From Diplonema japonicum (lineage: Eukaryota; Euglenozoa; Diplonemea; Diplonemida; Diplonemidae), in assembly GCA_964019335.1 (NCBI GenBank), contig OZ025734.1, positions 1 to 64,000 of the forward strand: 64,000 bases of DNA, written 5' to 3'. Below, piece after piece: positions 9,554-18,704 of this stretch. Every line of letters starts with the position of its first letter. Position 1 is the stretch's first letter. A model generated the notes under the pieces. That model was not told the origin of the DNA and did no database searches. It saw nothing but the letters and a program-made list of their open reading frames with translations. Position numbers and translations under genes: made by a program.

Positions 9554-10978
9554 TTACTCATAAAGACTCAACCTCGATACCAAGTGTACTCTGCAACCTT
9601 TCCACCGGAAGGTCACAATGCCTTTGTAAGCAGTGCGCGGTATGTTGTCTTTAAAATCCGTCATCAGACCAAAAGACTCTGCCAATGCTTTGTACTCCCT
9701 GTTCGTGGTGTAGTATATCTTGTACTCGGCCTCGTCTTCGACTTCCTCGGCGCTCCTCACGGTCGTGGCGCTGTTCACCAGGTCGTCAAGCCATTCGTTG
9801 TACTTTTCCTTCGTGTAGAAGTCTGTCTTAAGCTTGCTCTGCCAATCGATACTCTGCTTCTCTAACTTCATGTGGCTTAAGTACTCCCTGCAAAACTGCC
9901 CTTTGCTAACACCGCCTTCGCACCACATGAAGGTCCTTGGTATCTCCGGGCGTAGGCATGCCCTCCCTTTTCGGTGCTTCGGCTGCCGCAGCCAATCGTC
10001 CCAAAAACCCTGCGGCCATGTTGAGGAAAACTCTTCCCAGAAGGACCTAGCGAACATCCACCCCAACCCTGGGAAGAAGTCGGTCCTGTACAAGGCCGTC
10101 GAGGACTTCACGAGCTCTGCCTTCCCGTTGTCGTTCCACCCTGACACGCACCATAGCGTGTCGTCTTCGTCCAGAAGGGGCGAGGTCGCCTTCATATACG
10201 AGAAGAAGTCGCTAGCAACTTCGAGGTCCTCCTCCAGGATGATAACCTTGTCATACGCAGCTATGCTCATGATCTCGCTGATGGCCCATCCATAGTGGTG
10301 TGCTATGGCGTAATACGGCTCAAAGTGGAGGCGCTTCTCCTTTGGGGTAGCCCCTGTGTCATTCCGCTCGTGAGTCAGATGGATCACGTTGCTGAAGCTG
10401 TCGATGCTTTCTGTCACCTGCGGGAAGTCGGTGCCGTCCTGGCTGGCGAACACCCGGAACGACTTGTCACCGTCAATCACGTCCAAGACACGGGCCATAG
10501 CCTTCTTGAACAGGGCGTCCCTTTTGTACACAAACATCACAACAGCAATGGTGCCTTGCTTATCTTGCTCCAGCTCATCGCGCATCCCCAACTCATCTAT
10601 CCCGATGCTCTTGCCTTTCTTATGCTTTTTACTCCTCTTCTTCTTCTTAGGTGCAGGTGTGGGTTCCGGTGTCTCTTCTTCCTCACTCCCTCCACTACTG
10701 TCGCTGTCCTCGAGCAGTTCGATGGCCTTCTTGCGTGGTTCAAGTTTCTTGTGTGTGTCGCCGTGTCCTCCTTCCAACGCTTCTAAGACCCTCTCCAGGT
10801 CGTCCTTGATGTGGCTGTTGTCTTTCAAGAGATGTTCAATATCATGCTGTTGCTTTCTGAGCATCTCCTGTACCGCAGGCTGGGTCTTCTGCCCTGGTGC
10901 ATACGCCCATATGAAGGTGATCCACACGAGGAGCACCGCAAGCCAGACGATACTAATGCGCGGCGCCAGCAGCATCAT
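9554..10978 (-). CDS. MGAT1: Alpha-1,3-mannosyl-glycoprotein beta-1,2-GlcNAc transferase (GnT-I, GT13)
   Basis: 474 aa type II Golgi enzyme: transmembrane anchor at residues 6-26, coiled-coil/acidic stem to about 125 with a Lys-rich KKKKRSKKHKKGK patch, then a full GT13 domain. Hallmarks are TIAVVMFVYKR, the metal/nucleotide motif VIILEEDLEVA near residue 248, GLGWMFARSFW, WDDWLRQP, and the conserved end RTAYKGIVTFRWKGCRVHL. GnT-I adds the first GlcNAc to Man5GlcNAc2 and opens the pathway to complex N-glycans. A GATACACAG acceptor lies 4 nt upstream of ATGATG. Confidence 0.93.
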   Translation of the reverse strand: MMLLAPRISIVWLAVLLVWITFIWAYAPGQKTQPAVQEMLRKQQHDIEHLLKDNSHIKDDLERVLEALEGGHGDTHKKLEPRKKAIELLEDSDSSGGSEEEETPEPTPAPKKKKRSKKHKKGKSIGIDELGMRDELEQDKQGTIAVVMFVYKRDALFKKAMARVLDVIDGDKSFRVFASQDGTDFPQVTESIDSFSNVIHLTHERNDTGATPKEKRLHFEPYYAIAHHYGWAISEIMSIAAYDKVIILEEDLEVASDFFSYMKATSPLLDEDDTLWCVSGWNDNGKAELVKSSTALYRTDFFPGLGWMFARSFWEEFSSTWPQGFWDDWLRQPKHRKGRACLRPEIPRTFMWCEGGVSKGQFCREYLSHMKLEKQSIDWQSKLKTDFYTKEKYNEWLDDLVNSATTVRSAEEVEDEAEYKIYYTTNREYKALAESFGLMTDFKDNIPRTAYKGIVTFRWKGCRVHLVSRLSLYE

Positions 10979-11750
10979 GTTCCTGTGTATCTATGGTCAC
11001 CACCAAGCAGCATGATAATACAATATGTCTAAACTGAACTGAAGGAGAAAAGTGATCAAACCTTGGCTTTTTACCCTCGCGTTGGTGTACAAAAAAAGTT
11101 AAAAGATTTCGAGGCGTGCAGCGCTTATCACTTGTATCGAATTAAGACAGCAAGCTGACCGATGATTTACTAACGCGAGAACACCAAATCGGATCAAAGG
11201 AGCTAAGGGCAATTGAAAGGGGAAAAAACACCAAAAGAAAAACCGTTGAGACAATTACAAAAAGAAAAAAGAGAAGAACTTCGATGAGACGGCAAGGTTC
11301 CCAAGCGACTCTCAAAAAAAGTAAATAAAATGGGGGTTAAAGAAGATGCAAATCATACCTGTAGAAGTTAGGATGTACCCCAATGCTACCTCTACATTTT
11401 TAAGCAATGAAAACAATTGTTCAAGTCAAAAAGAAAATGAATGAATAAACTGAAGAGATTTGAGATTAAAGCCATCGAAATCAAACTGCTGGATAAAAAA
11501 ATTAATCGAAAAGTGGTTTCCTGCAGTTGAGAAGAGAAAAAGGGGAGCTGTCTGTTGTTGTGCGCGCTGGTGTAGAAGAAACCTGGGTTTAAAAGCACGT
11601 GTTCAACGTCCCTTTTTTTTTGCTCAGAGACAACGACTTGCTCTTAAAAAAAGAAGAAAAAAGGGGGGGAAAGGCCACCAAACTCAGACCGAAGGTAACC
11701 TCGTTGCCAAAAAAATAAAAGAAAAAGAATGGAAGAAGAAGTGACTTTCT
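10979..11750. other. Intergenic region with possible long leader
   Basis: About 770 nt of AT-rich sequence. On the minus strand a branch-like CCTAAC followed by TTCTACAG is visible near 11360, suggesting a splice acceptor in a leader. No convincing coding exon or RNA gene was found. Confidence 0.5.
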
Positions 11751-12905
11751 TTAATTCAGTGTAAGTATTTTGTGTTTCGGGCAGGAGTGTGGCTCTACGA
11801 CTATCGTGCAGCCCCCACTGGGGAGGGGCACGGGCTCCCCGTCTATCTGCAGGCGCATGGAATCCAGATCAGTCTCGGCAGACACGGCGATCTCGATCTT
11901 GCCCCCTTGACCCACTTTCTTCGAGGACCTGAGGCCCCCCTGCGCCAGACCCATGTGGAAGCTACCGAAGTAACCGCACACCTCAAGCTTGCTGTCGTTA
12001 AACTTCTGAGGCGTGTACTCCTTCGACTTGGAAGGCTTCCACACCCGCATCCCGGCGGCAAAAGAGTCAATGTTTGCCAGGATAATGTTCTTCAGCTCTT
12101 TAATACGTGCCTGGTCCACTTCCTTCCCGTCAACGGTGATCTTGATCTTGTTCTTCACAGCAGGCGACCCGCACAACGCAGCGCACCCGAACTTAGTGTA
12201 CCACACCTTGTTCCCTGTCCTTGTCTTGCACAGGCCCGGGTTCTCTCTTCTGAATTTGTCGAATTTGTAGGCTATGGTGGCATCGAACCCTATGCTCAAG
12301 TAGTTATTCATGACGCCTTGCTGGATGTCCATCACTTTTCCGTGTCTGTCTATTACTTTCACATGCCACCTGTCCAGTTCCGACTCCTTGCCCGCCTGCA
12401 CGTCGCCTATGATGTCACGGATGTGTTCTCTCTTGCAGCAGCAGCAGCACTTTTCTCTCACAAACCCCGGGCCGAACCCCAGGCTTCTGCTGAGGTCGTT
12501 GCCTGTCCCCATAGGGATCATCGCCACATGTGGCTTCTCTCTGTCCGGCTTGTCTTCGAAGTAGGTGTCGATGAGCTGCATTCCCCATGCTACCGTCCCA
12601 TCGCCACCTGCGATGATGACCTTTCCTCCGCCCTTTACGTCCTTCAGCCTGTCCAACAGCACCCCCAGCATGGGGTCCGGTGAAGCACCTTCCCAATCTT
12701 CTTTGTTAGTGAACGCATCTTTGGGTTTCAGCTTGCTGTCCTTTGGATCCGTCTTGTGTTTGATGTAGTCCATGAGGTTCATCACCATGTTACCTCCCAG
12801 CTCCTCCCGCAGTTGTTCTTCAAGAAACCCAGCTGCTGCCCGCTCGCCGCTTGACGAGTTGGTGATGGCCACTGTAGACCTCTTGAGAGCGTGCGGAGAA
12901 GGCAT
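11751..12905 (-). CDS. Diacylglycerol kinase, catalytic plus accessory domain only
   Basis: 384 aa. The ATP-binding GGDGTVAWG motif begins at residue 100, followed by the DAGK signature IPMGTGNDLSRSLGFGPG and then the accessory domain (MNNYLSIGFDA, EVCGYFGSFHMGL, LQIDGEPVPL). It should phosphorylate diacylglycerol to phosphatidic acid. It lacks C1, PH and EF-hand modules, so membrane recruitment must come from elsewhere. Odd point: a run of five cysteines (EKCCCCCKRE) just after the catalytic core, a plausible palmitoylation or metal site. The start is preceded by a strong CTTCACAG acceptor about 40 nt upstream. The nearest alternatives, sphingosine or ceramide kinases, lack this N-terminal layout. 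Confidence 0.92.
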   Translation of the reverse strand: MPSPHALKRSTVAITNSSSGERAAAGFLEEQLREELGGNMVMNLMDYIKHKTDPKDSKLKPKDAFTNKEDWEGASPDPMLGVLLDRLKDVKGGGKVIIAGGDGTVAWGMQLIDTYFEDKPDREKPHVAMIPMGTGNDLSRSLGFGPGFVREKCCCCCKREHIRDIIGDVQAGKESELDRWHVKVIDRHGKVMDIQQGVMNNYLSIGFDATIAYKFDKFRRENPGLCKTRTGNKVWYTKFGCAALCGSPAVKNKIKITVDGKEVDQARIKELKNIILANIDSFAAGMRVWKPSKSKEYTPQKFNDSKLEVCGYFGSFHMGLAQGGLRSSKKVGQGGKIEIAVSAETDLDSMRLQIDGEPVPLPSGGCTIVVEPHSCPKHKILTLN

Positions 12906-13008
12906 GTTTCGAAAACTTGTATAAATGGTACCTTACCCCTACCTGTGAAGCGCTTTTAGAAAAAGAAGAAAGACAATTGAGCATAATCCGTTTAAAAGAA
13001 ACGTACGT

Positions 13009-13872
13009 TTAAATAGGCCAGAATTCGGAATGGCCTGACTTGACATCGTAAGCGCTGTTCCAGAACATCCACTCCATCTTAGAAGCAGTCACGTAAGCGT
13101 CGACCATGCGCTGCTGAATCACCGGCGAGGCGTTCTGAGCTGCTTTCTCGACGATGGCGAGCATCTTGTTAACGGAGTCACTGAACCCATCGCCCGAGTA
13201 CTCCATGATCCACTCGTCAAAGTACTTCACGGGCGACGGGCCTTGGCTGCGACGTTGCTCGAGGAGGTTCTTCCCAACGTGAAGGTAAATCCAGAAGCAG
13301 GGGGTAAAAGCTGCCAGGCCTTCTTCCCAAGGACGGTTGGCGGCGGTGTCGAGCAGGAAAGATGTGTAGGCCACATTGTTGCGCGACTTGCCATACTTAA
13401 GGACCTCTTGATCGCCCCATTCAGTCATCCACCTCTCGTGGTTCCCGGACTCAACTACTAGCGAAGACATGGCAAACTGCAGCAGTTGTAACGTGGCGTT
13501 GTACTCCGGTGGTGCCCTAATAGCCAGCAATGCAAGGCCCCTAGCATACTCCTGCAGGTACAGGCTATCCTGTCTAATATAAAACTGGAACGATGTCAAA
13601 GGCAGCTTCCCGTTGATAAGCCCCTGCAGAAAAGGGTGGCCATCGATCTTCGCTACAGTAGGTACCGAAGCATTCCAAAGCTTCCAACAAAATGGCGTGT
13701 TTTTCAAATCCGCCGGTTTGAGTGGCGGCACAACTTTCTCCTCCTCCACCTCATGACGTTCTCTCTTATTTGATGATGAAACGGCAGCGATAGACAGCAA
13801 GCAGTTCACACCCAGCAGAACTGTCATCACCACGATCAGCGCCGTCGGTGAATGCCTATTATTGAAGACCAT
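13009..13872 (-). CDS. tenA: TenA/THI-4 family protein with N-terminal membrane anchor
   Basis: 287 aa from the ATG at 13872; a TATTCACAG acceptor is 8 nt upstream. Residues 9-32 are hydrophobic (LIVVMTVLLGVNCLLSIAA), a signal anchor or signal peptide not found in standard cytosolic TenA. The TenA domain follows: HPFLQGLINGKLPLTSFQFY, IRQD (the pyrimidine-binding Asp), a PCFWIYLHVG segment with the family Cys, YFDEWIMEYS, and KMEWMFWNSAYD containing the catalytic Glu. TenA hydrolyses aminopyrimidine products of thiamin breakdown and so salvages thiamin. Active-site residues look intact, so secretory-pathway or lysosomal salvage is plausible; topology is inference. Confidence 0.87.
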   Translation of the reverse strand: MVFNNRHSPTALIVVMTVLLGVNCLLSIAAVSSSNKRERHEVEEEKVVPPLKPADLKNTPFCWKLWNASVPTVAKIDGHPFLQGLINGKLPLTSFQFYIRQDSLYLQEYARGLALLAIRAPPEYNATLQLLQFAMSSLVVESGNHERWMTEWGDQEVLKYGKSRNNVAYTSFLLDTAANRPWEEGLAAFTPCFWIYLHVGKNLLEQRRSQGPSPVKYFDEWIMEYSGDGFSDSVNKMLAIVEKAAQNASPVIQQRMVDAYVTASKMEWMFWNSAYDVKSGHSEFWPI

Positions 13873-14124
13873 TGTAATCCTGTGAATATCCTGCGTAGAC
13901 GGGCAACGACACAAAAATAAAATTTAAATAAAAAAGTTCAAAGCTATTCGTTTGCTGACACTGCATGTCAGGCAGCAGCACAGCCACCCAAAATCTGGTT
14001 ATGAAGAAGGAAATACGACGAACTCTTTCGGTATCACAGTTCGGGTACGTTAAGAGACGTTTGGAGGGGAAATGGGACACACCACACTTGCCCGCAAAGC
14101 GGGGGGAAATGGATCACAGACAAC

Positions 14125-15617
14125 CTAGAAGGGGGTACCCTCGAGGTAACGCTCGTAGAAGGAGAAGGCCGCCACGGGCTGGAAGGTGGGGACCATGTGG
14201 CCAGCAAGGCGAATGGTGATGAACGAGAAATCCTTGTCCCCGCTGGTAGGGGTGTAGGTGGTGGCGTACCCGGCGGGGATGCCCCCGTTGTGTGTGTACC
14301 ACGGGTGCCAAGCGGACTTCTTGTGAGCAACACCCTTGGCCACCATACCAGTGGTCCACTCCTCGTTGCCCTTGTAGGGGACACAGGCATCAGAGTCACC
14401 GTTGTAGATGAGCACCCTGATCTTCCCGATGAGGTGGGGGTACAGGGTCACGGAGGCAGGGCCAGTGGAGGAGTAGTGGAACTGGAGGCCGTTGGGCTTG
14501 TTCAGGTGGAGCGCCTGCTGCACATCGCTCCTCCTGAAGTACGACCCCATGGCGGCCATACCACCGCACGACCAGTCGTACCCGCCGCCCAGGGCGTTGA
14601 GCTCAGCCTTCGCAGAAGCGGTGTCGTGCATCTTGCTTCTGAGGAAGCTCTTGAGCCACCTTTGGCTCTTGCCGACCTTCTTGAGCCACTCGCCGTTCTG
14701 GGGACAGTTGTCGTAGATGTCGTAGATGTTGTAGGGGCCCACTTCTCTGTCCATTGTGTTCAGGGCCTGGCGGCACGCACCGGAGGCGGTGTGAGGGAAT
14801 GGGCAGTCCTTGTAGATCTGCTCGTAAGTCTTCTTTGACACAAGACCCTTCCCGTAGAACATGTCAACGTCGTTCTGCTCCTCGTTGGGACCATTGCAGT
14901 CCACCACGTTGGCAGATCCACCCCAGCAGCCGTTGCCGACAGCAATACCCTTGAAGTTGGAGAACAAGTTGTTCTCAACAATGTGGTAGGCGATGTTTGG
15001 GATGTACTGCCCTGCGTAGGACTCACCTACGAGGTACAGGTCGTTGCTCTGTGGTGGTGGTGGGTGGTGCTTGACGGGCATACCTTGTACTCGGAGAACT
15101 CGTTGAAGAAAACGCCAAGGGTCTTGGCGTAGGCAACTGCCTGGGACGTGTCGTTCCAGTAGCACGCGACAGGGGCACCGTTCCTGATGCACTCGGAGAA
15201 ACCAATAGGGTCGTTGGACCCGGCGGGGCTCTCCAAGTACAGCATGTTAGACACACGGTTCCACGCCTGGGAGTTGACGTACTGGCTGGAGCTGTTCAGC
15301 TGGAAGTACCCCATCTCGGTGTAGGCGCCATACAGCGAAGAACCACCGGGACCACCCTGGTGCCAAGCAGAGACGGGGTCCTTAGCAGGGTTCCTCTGCG
15401 ACTCGTGGAACTGGTAGTGGATCTTGAGCGAGTCGTATCCAGCAACAGGTCCAGGAACGTTCAGGTACCCGGAGTACACCTTGAAGGAGGACTTGGGGAA
15501 GCCAGGGAGCTGGTCAACAAGGTCAGCAGCAGGTGCAGCGGCGGCACTGTCGTGGATGTAAGGGAAGTAAAAAAAAGCATACCAAGCAACTAACCCAAGG
15601 AAGGCAGCAGCACGCAT
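14125..15617 (-). CDS. Serine carboxypeptidase (peptidase family S10)
   Basis: Two exons split by a 35 nt intron at 15049-15083 (GTATGC to CACAG, phase 0) give 485 aa. Residues 1-25 form a signal peptide. Catalytic triad: Ser188 in GESYAG (just after the splice junction), Asp in YNGDSDACVP near residue 395 and His in LAGHMVP near 461. The oxyanion region WHQGGPGGSSLYG is intact, although the family's WLNGGPG reads WHQGGPG. Many cysteines fit disulfides in a secreted or lysosomal/vacuolar enzyme that removes C-terminal residues from peptides. A GATTTCCAG acceptor lies 16 nt before the ATG. Confidence 0.95.
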
Positions 15618-15706
15618 CTTGATTTGTTTTAGCTGGAAATCTGAGTGCGCTCAAGAACACTTGTTTAAACGGAAACTCAAAAGAAAGAAATGTCTTGGAA
15701 AAGACA

Positions 15707-16666
15707 CTATTCGTCTTCTTCACAATCGGAGTCACTGTGGTTCCACAAGTCATCGATGTTGCCGTCCAGCACTTCGCCATCATACTGCGCGAGTGAGTCG
15801 ATCGCACCTGTGGGAAGAATCTGTGACGGCCGAAGCATACCTAACGGGAGCGGGGGAGGCTTGGTGAGGTTTTCATAACACGTTCGAAGAATAGTAGCTT
15901 GTTTGAGGGACCACTTCTTACTGTTAATCTCAACGCCTTTGGAGCAGTTGGGAACCAGTGGGGTGTTGAGCAAGGGTATGAAGTATCCCTTGATGCAAGT
16001 GTCGACGAGCTCTTTGTAAAGTGACAACTGGCTCTCGAACTCTTGTGATATTGTTCTCTCTGCACGCTTGAGTCTGTTGAGGTAGTTGGGGGGCACTGCC
16101 TGCCCTAGGCTTGACGGCCGAGTAAAGGACGTAGCTGTCATTGTAGCGTCACACTTGAACAACGTGAGCGACGGCACGTTGCTGTAGAGAGGATACACGC
16201 TCATCTTCAAAGGGAGCACTTTCGTAATACAAGAATCATCGAGCACCTTGCTGTCCCGTGCTATCTTCAACAGGTAGTTCGTGCCTTTGTACATGAAGGC
16301 AAAAGGTCGCGTAAGCAGCCTCCTCCACCGCACGACTCCCTCCACAACACTTAATGTCTTTTTCTGTAGCAGATAAAGAAGCCGCAGCATCTTCGTCTGT
16401 ACCTCAACCGGGGGTGAGCCCACTTCGAACAAGCACACATATTGACACACCTTGTCCAGTACTACTTCCCTCTGCCTTATACAATGCAGCACCTTTACAG
16501 TGAACCACTTGTGATCCTCCAAGAAGCGGACTAGCTTCTTCACCTTTTTCTTGCTCTCCTTTTTCATCACGTTATTCTCGAACATCATCCTGTCTAGCGT
16601 GGGGAGATTCGTCTCCCGTGCTAGGTGTTGAAACATTTTCTCCGGGCATGCATACGGCTTATGCAT
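15707..16666 (-). CDS. Conserved-looking helical protein, unknown function
   Basis: 319 aa, mostly alpha-helical and basic in the first two thirds, with a very acidic end (HSDSDCEEDE). Notable segments are KKVKKLVRFLEDHKWFTVKV and SVVEGVVRWRRLL followed by FMYKGTNYLLKI; the latter recalls a motif I associate with flagellar proteins of protists, but I cannot name the family. Start at 16666 is supported by a CCACAACAG acceptor 5 nt upstream. No transmembrane segment or catalytic motif. Confidence 0.7.
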   Translation of the reverse strand: MHKPYACPEKMFQHLARETNLPTLDRMMFENNVMKKESKKKVKKLVRFLEDHKWFTVKVLHCIRQREVVLDKVCQYVCLFEVGSPPVEVQTKMLRLLYLLQKKTLSVVEGVVRWRRLLTRPFAFMYKGTNYLLKIARDSKVLDDSCITKVLPLKMSVYPLYSNVPSLTLFKCDATMTATSFTRPSSLGQAVPPNYLNRLKRAERTISQEFESQLSLYKELVDTCIKGYFIPLLNTPLVPNCSKGVEINSKKWSLKQATILRTCYENLTKPPPLPLGMLRPSQILPTGAIDSLAQYDGEVLDGNIDDLWNHSDSDCEEDE

Positions 16667-16759
16667 GGTACCTGTTGTGGTTGTACTCAGTGAGATTGCC
16701 TGTGACTAGTAAACGAAAGGAACATATTAACAGCGGTATTGTTATGCACAGATAACTTC

Positions 16760-18640
16760 TCAGTTCCTGCGGTGCTTTTCCTTTCCCTTTTTCTTTGTGG
16801 TCGAACGGTCATCCTTGTTCAGCTGTCGTGCAAGCCTGGCTTCTGTCTGCTGTCGGAGCTCCTCCTGCGAGAAGGGTCGTTCGTCTTCACCATCTTCGAC
16901 GTAGTCATTGCCGAAGGAGTCCCCCGCTACAGGCAGCTTGCTCTCGACGGCCTTCGAAAGGTTTGTGCTTCCCATGGGAACGGAAGGCCCAACGCCTATG
17001 AACTGTGTCTTCCCAGAAGTCTGCTCAGCAGCCGTTTCGTCTCCCTGTTCATCATCCTCGTCCTCATCTTCGTCGGGTACGTCCTCCCCTTGCTCCCTTC
17101 GTGTCTGCTTCTCTTGTGCTTTCCTCTCCTTTGCCTGCTTCCTCTCTTCATCCTTCAGCTTGGCCTTACTTCGCTGCTCCGAAGCCTTCGCCATATTGTA
17201 TGCAGCCAGGATCTCATTCGTCCTCTCTTCGACCATCCCAAGGAACATCATCATGTTGCTCTCCGTGCACTCCGTAGTACCTGTCTCTGTCATGTGCTCT
17301 GCAGAACACCCGATCTTGTTAAAGATCTCAGAGATCATTACTTGCAAGTCCTCAATCTTCTTTTTGGCTTGTATCGTGCTGTCGTTTAGGCTCTCGGCCA
17401 TCCCCTCTGCTTTGGACAACTCGTCTTCCAGGTCTTTTAGTTGTTTCCACCTTGCAGGGTCGCCCTTCTCGATGTTCGTGAACTCTTTCAACTTCTCGAT
17501 GTCTTCTTCAAGCTTTTCGCTCTCGCCGTTTAGCTCATTCACAAAGTTGTACATCGAAAAGTTCTGCTCTTCCGCCTTCACAAACTTCTGGTGAAGCACT
17601 TCCATGTCCTGGATGCCGGTTGCTTCCTTCAGCTGGTCGACGATCTCCTGGTAGTTCACGGTTCTTTGCTCTAGCTCCGGATCTTGCTCCTGCTTGCTCT
17701 TCTCGAGTTTCTTCTTCCTGGCGCTCCCGTCGTCCTCTTCCTCCTGTTTCGTTGCCGTCCTGTTCATGTGTCTTGTGTTCTTAATTGAGTCTTCTAAGTT
17801 CTTGTTCGCCTTCAGCATCAGGTCCAGTTCCTCGAAGTGCCTCTCATACTGCTGGATGTCCTGTGCGGCAGTGATGTGGTGTTGTGTGACATACCTTTTC
17901 GGCAGCCTCTCGCAAGTGCTTGAGCTCAACACCGGAGGCGTCTCTGTCCTCGTAGTACAGGTTCGACTTCTCGATGATTTCGGCCATCTGCTTCTTTTTT
18001 TCATGCAGCTCTTTTTCAAGCTTCTTGTAGATCCCGTCGAACACCACCTGTTGTGGCGGGTGTTGGAAGTGCTCCGCGTTTTGTATGCATACCCTCTCTC
18101 TTCTCAAGTTGTCGATTTGCTCGCGAAGGTCTTTGTTGTAGCTGAGTGCCTCGTTGAACTTCACCAATGCTTGGTCCAGCCTGTTCTCCAACACCTTGAT
18201 CTGCTTATCAACAATCTGGTGGTTCTCCTGCGTCGCGTTGATGCCGCCCATGGTCTTTGATCGGTCCCTCCTTTTATCGGCCAGCAAGGCTTTGTACTCG
18301 CACACCTTTGCGTCGTACTCACGCACCCTGCGCATGTCGAAGTCGATCTTCCTCTGGATCGTGTCGTACTGCTCTTCCCTTTGGCTGAGTTCCATCTGCA
18401 GTTTCGTGCTGAACCCTGACCCTCCCTCCGCAGTCTTCAAATCGTCACGCAGCTTCTTATTTTCCTTCTTCAAGGCGTTCACGGTCTCCATCTGCTTCTG
18501 CATCATGCTCTTCGCATCTCCTGCGTACGAGCGGCGGTTGCCCTGCAAAAGTATATTTTTGCTGAGCACCGAAAGCATACCTCAAGCAGCCGCATCCTTT
18601 TCGTAAGATCCTTCTGCTCCTTGTCGCCATCAGAAGCCAT
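16760..18640 (-). CDS. ODAD1: Outer dynein arm docking complex coiled-coil subunit (ODAD1/CCDC114/ODA1 type)
   Basis: Introns 18543-18580 (38 nt) and 17861-17894 (34 nt), both phase 0, join to a 602 aa coiled-coil protein. Family marks are VLENRLDQALVKFNEAL followed by NKDLREQIDNLRRERV, and TESNMMMFLGMVEERTNEIL, as in Chlamydomonas ODA1 and vertebrate CCDC114/CCDC63. The C-terminus is acidic (DEDEDEDDE) then basic. It should sit on doublet microtubules and dock outer dynein arms, so the organism has a motile flagellum. An upstream in-frame ATG at 18661 exists, but the acceptor at 18650 falls between the two, which favours 18640. Confidence 0.9.
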
Positions 18641-18649
18641 TTCTTCGTA

Positions 18650-18690
18650 CTGCAGTGACATTCGTTTTGTGACGGGATGAAAAAAATACA
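18650..18690 (-). promoter_or_regulatory. Inferred trans-splice acceptor deciding the ODAD1 start
   Basis: Minus strand reads a T8 tract with pyrimidines, then CACTGCAG at 18650, nine nt before the ATG at 18640. The ATG at 18661 lies upstream of this AG and would be removed from the mRNA. Confidence 0.55.
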
Positions 18691-18704
18691 ACTCAAAACG
18701 AAAA

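Noticed and set aside
10979-11750. Search for tRNA or snRNA genes in the larger gaps
   Set aside because: No cloverleaf-like segment with GTTCRANNC box or Sm site flanked by stems was recognised by eye; a tRNAscan or Infernal run would be decisive.
15049-15083. Short His-rich tail at the end of the first carboxypeptidase exon
   Set aside because: It is intron read-through: GTATGC...CACAG removal restores the GESYAG active-site exon.
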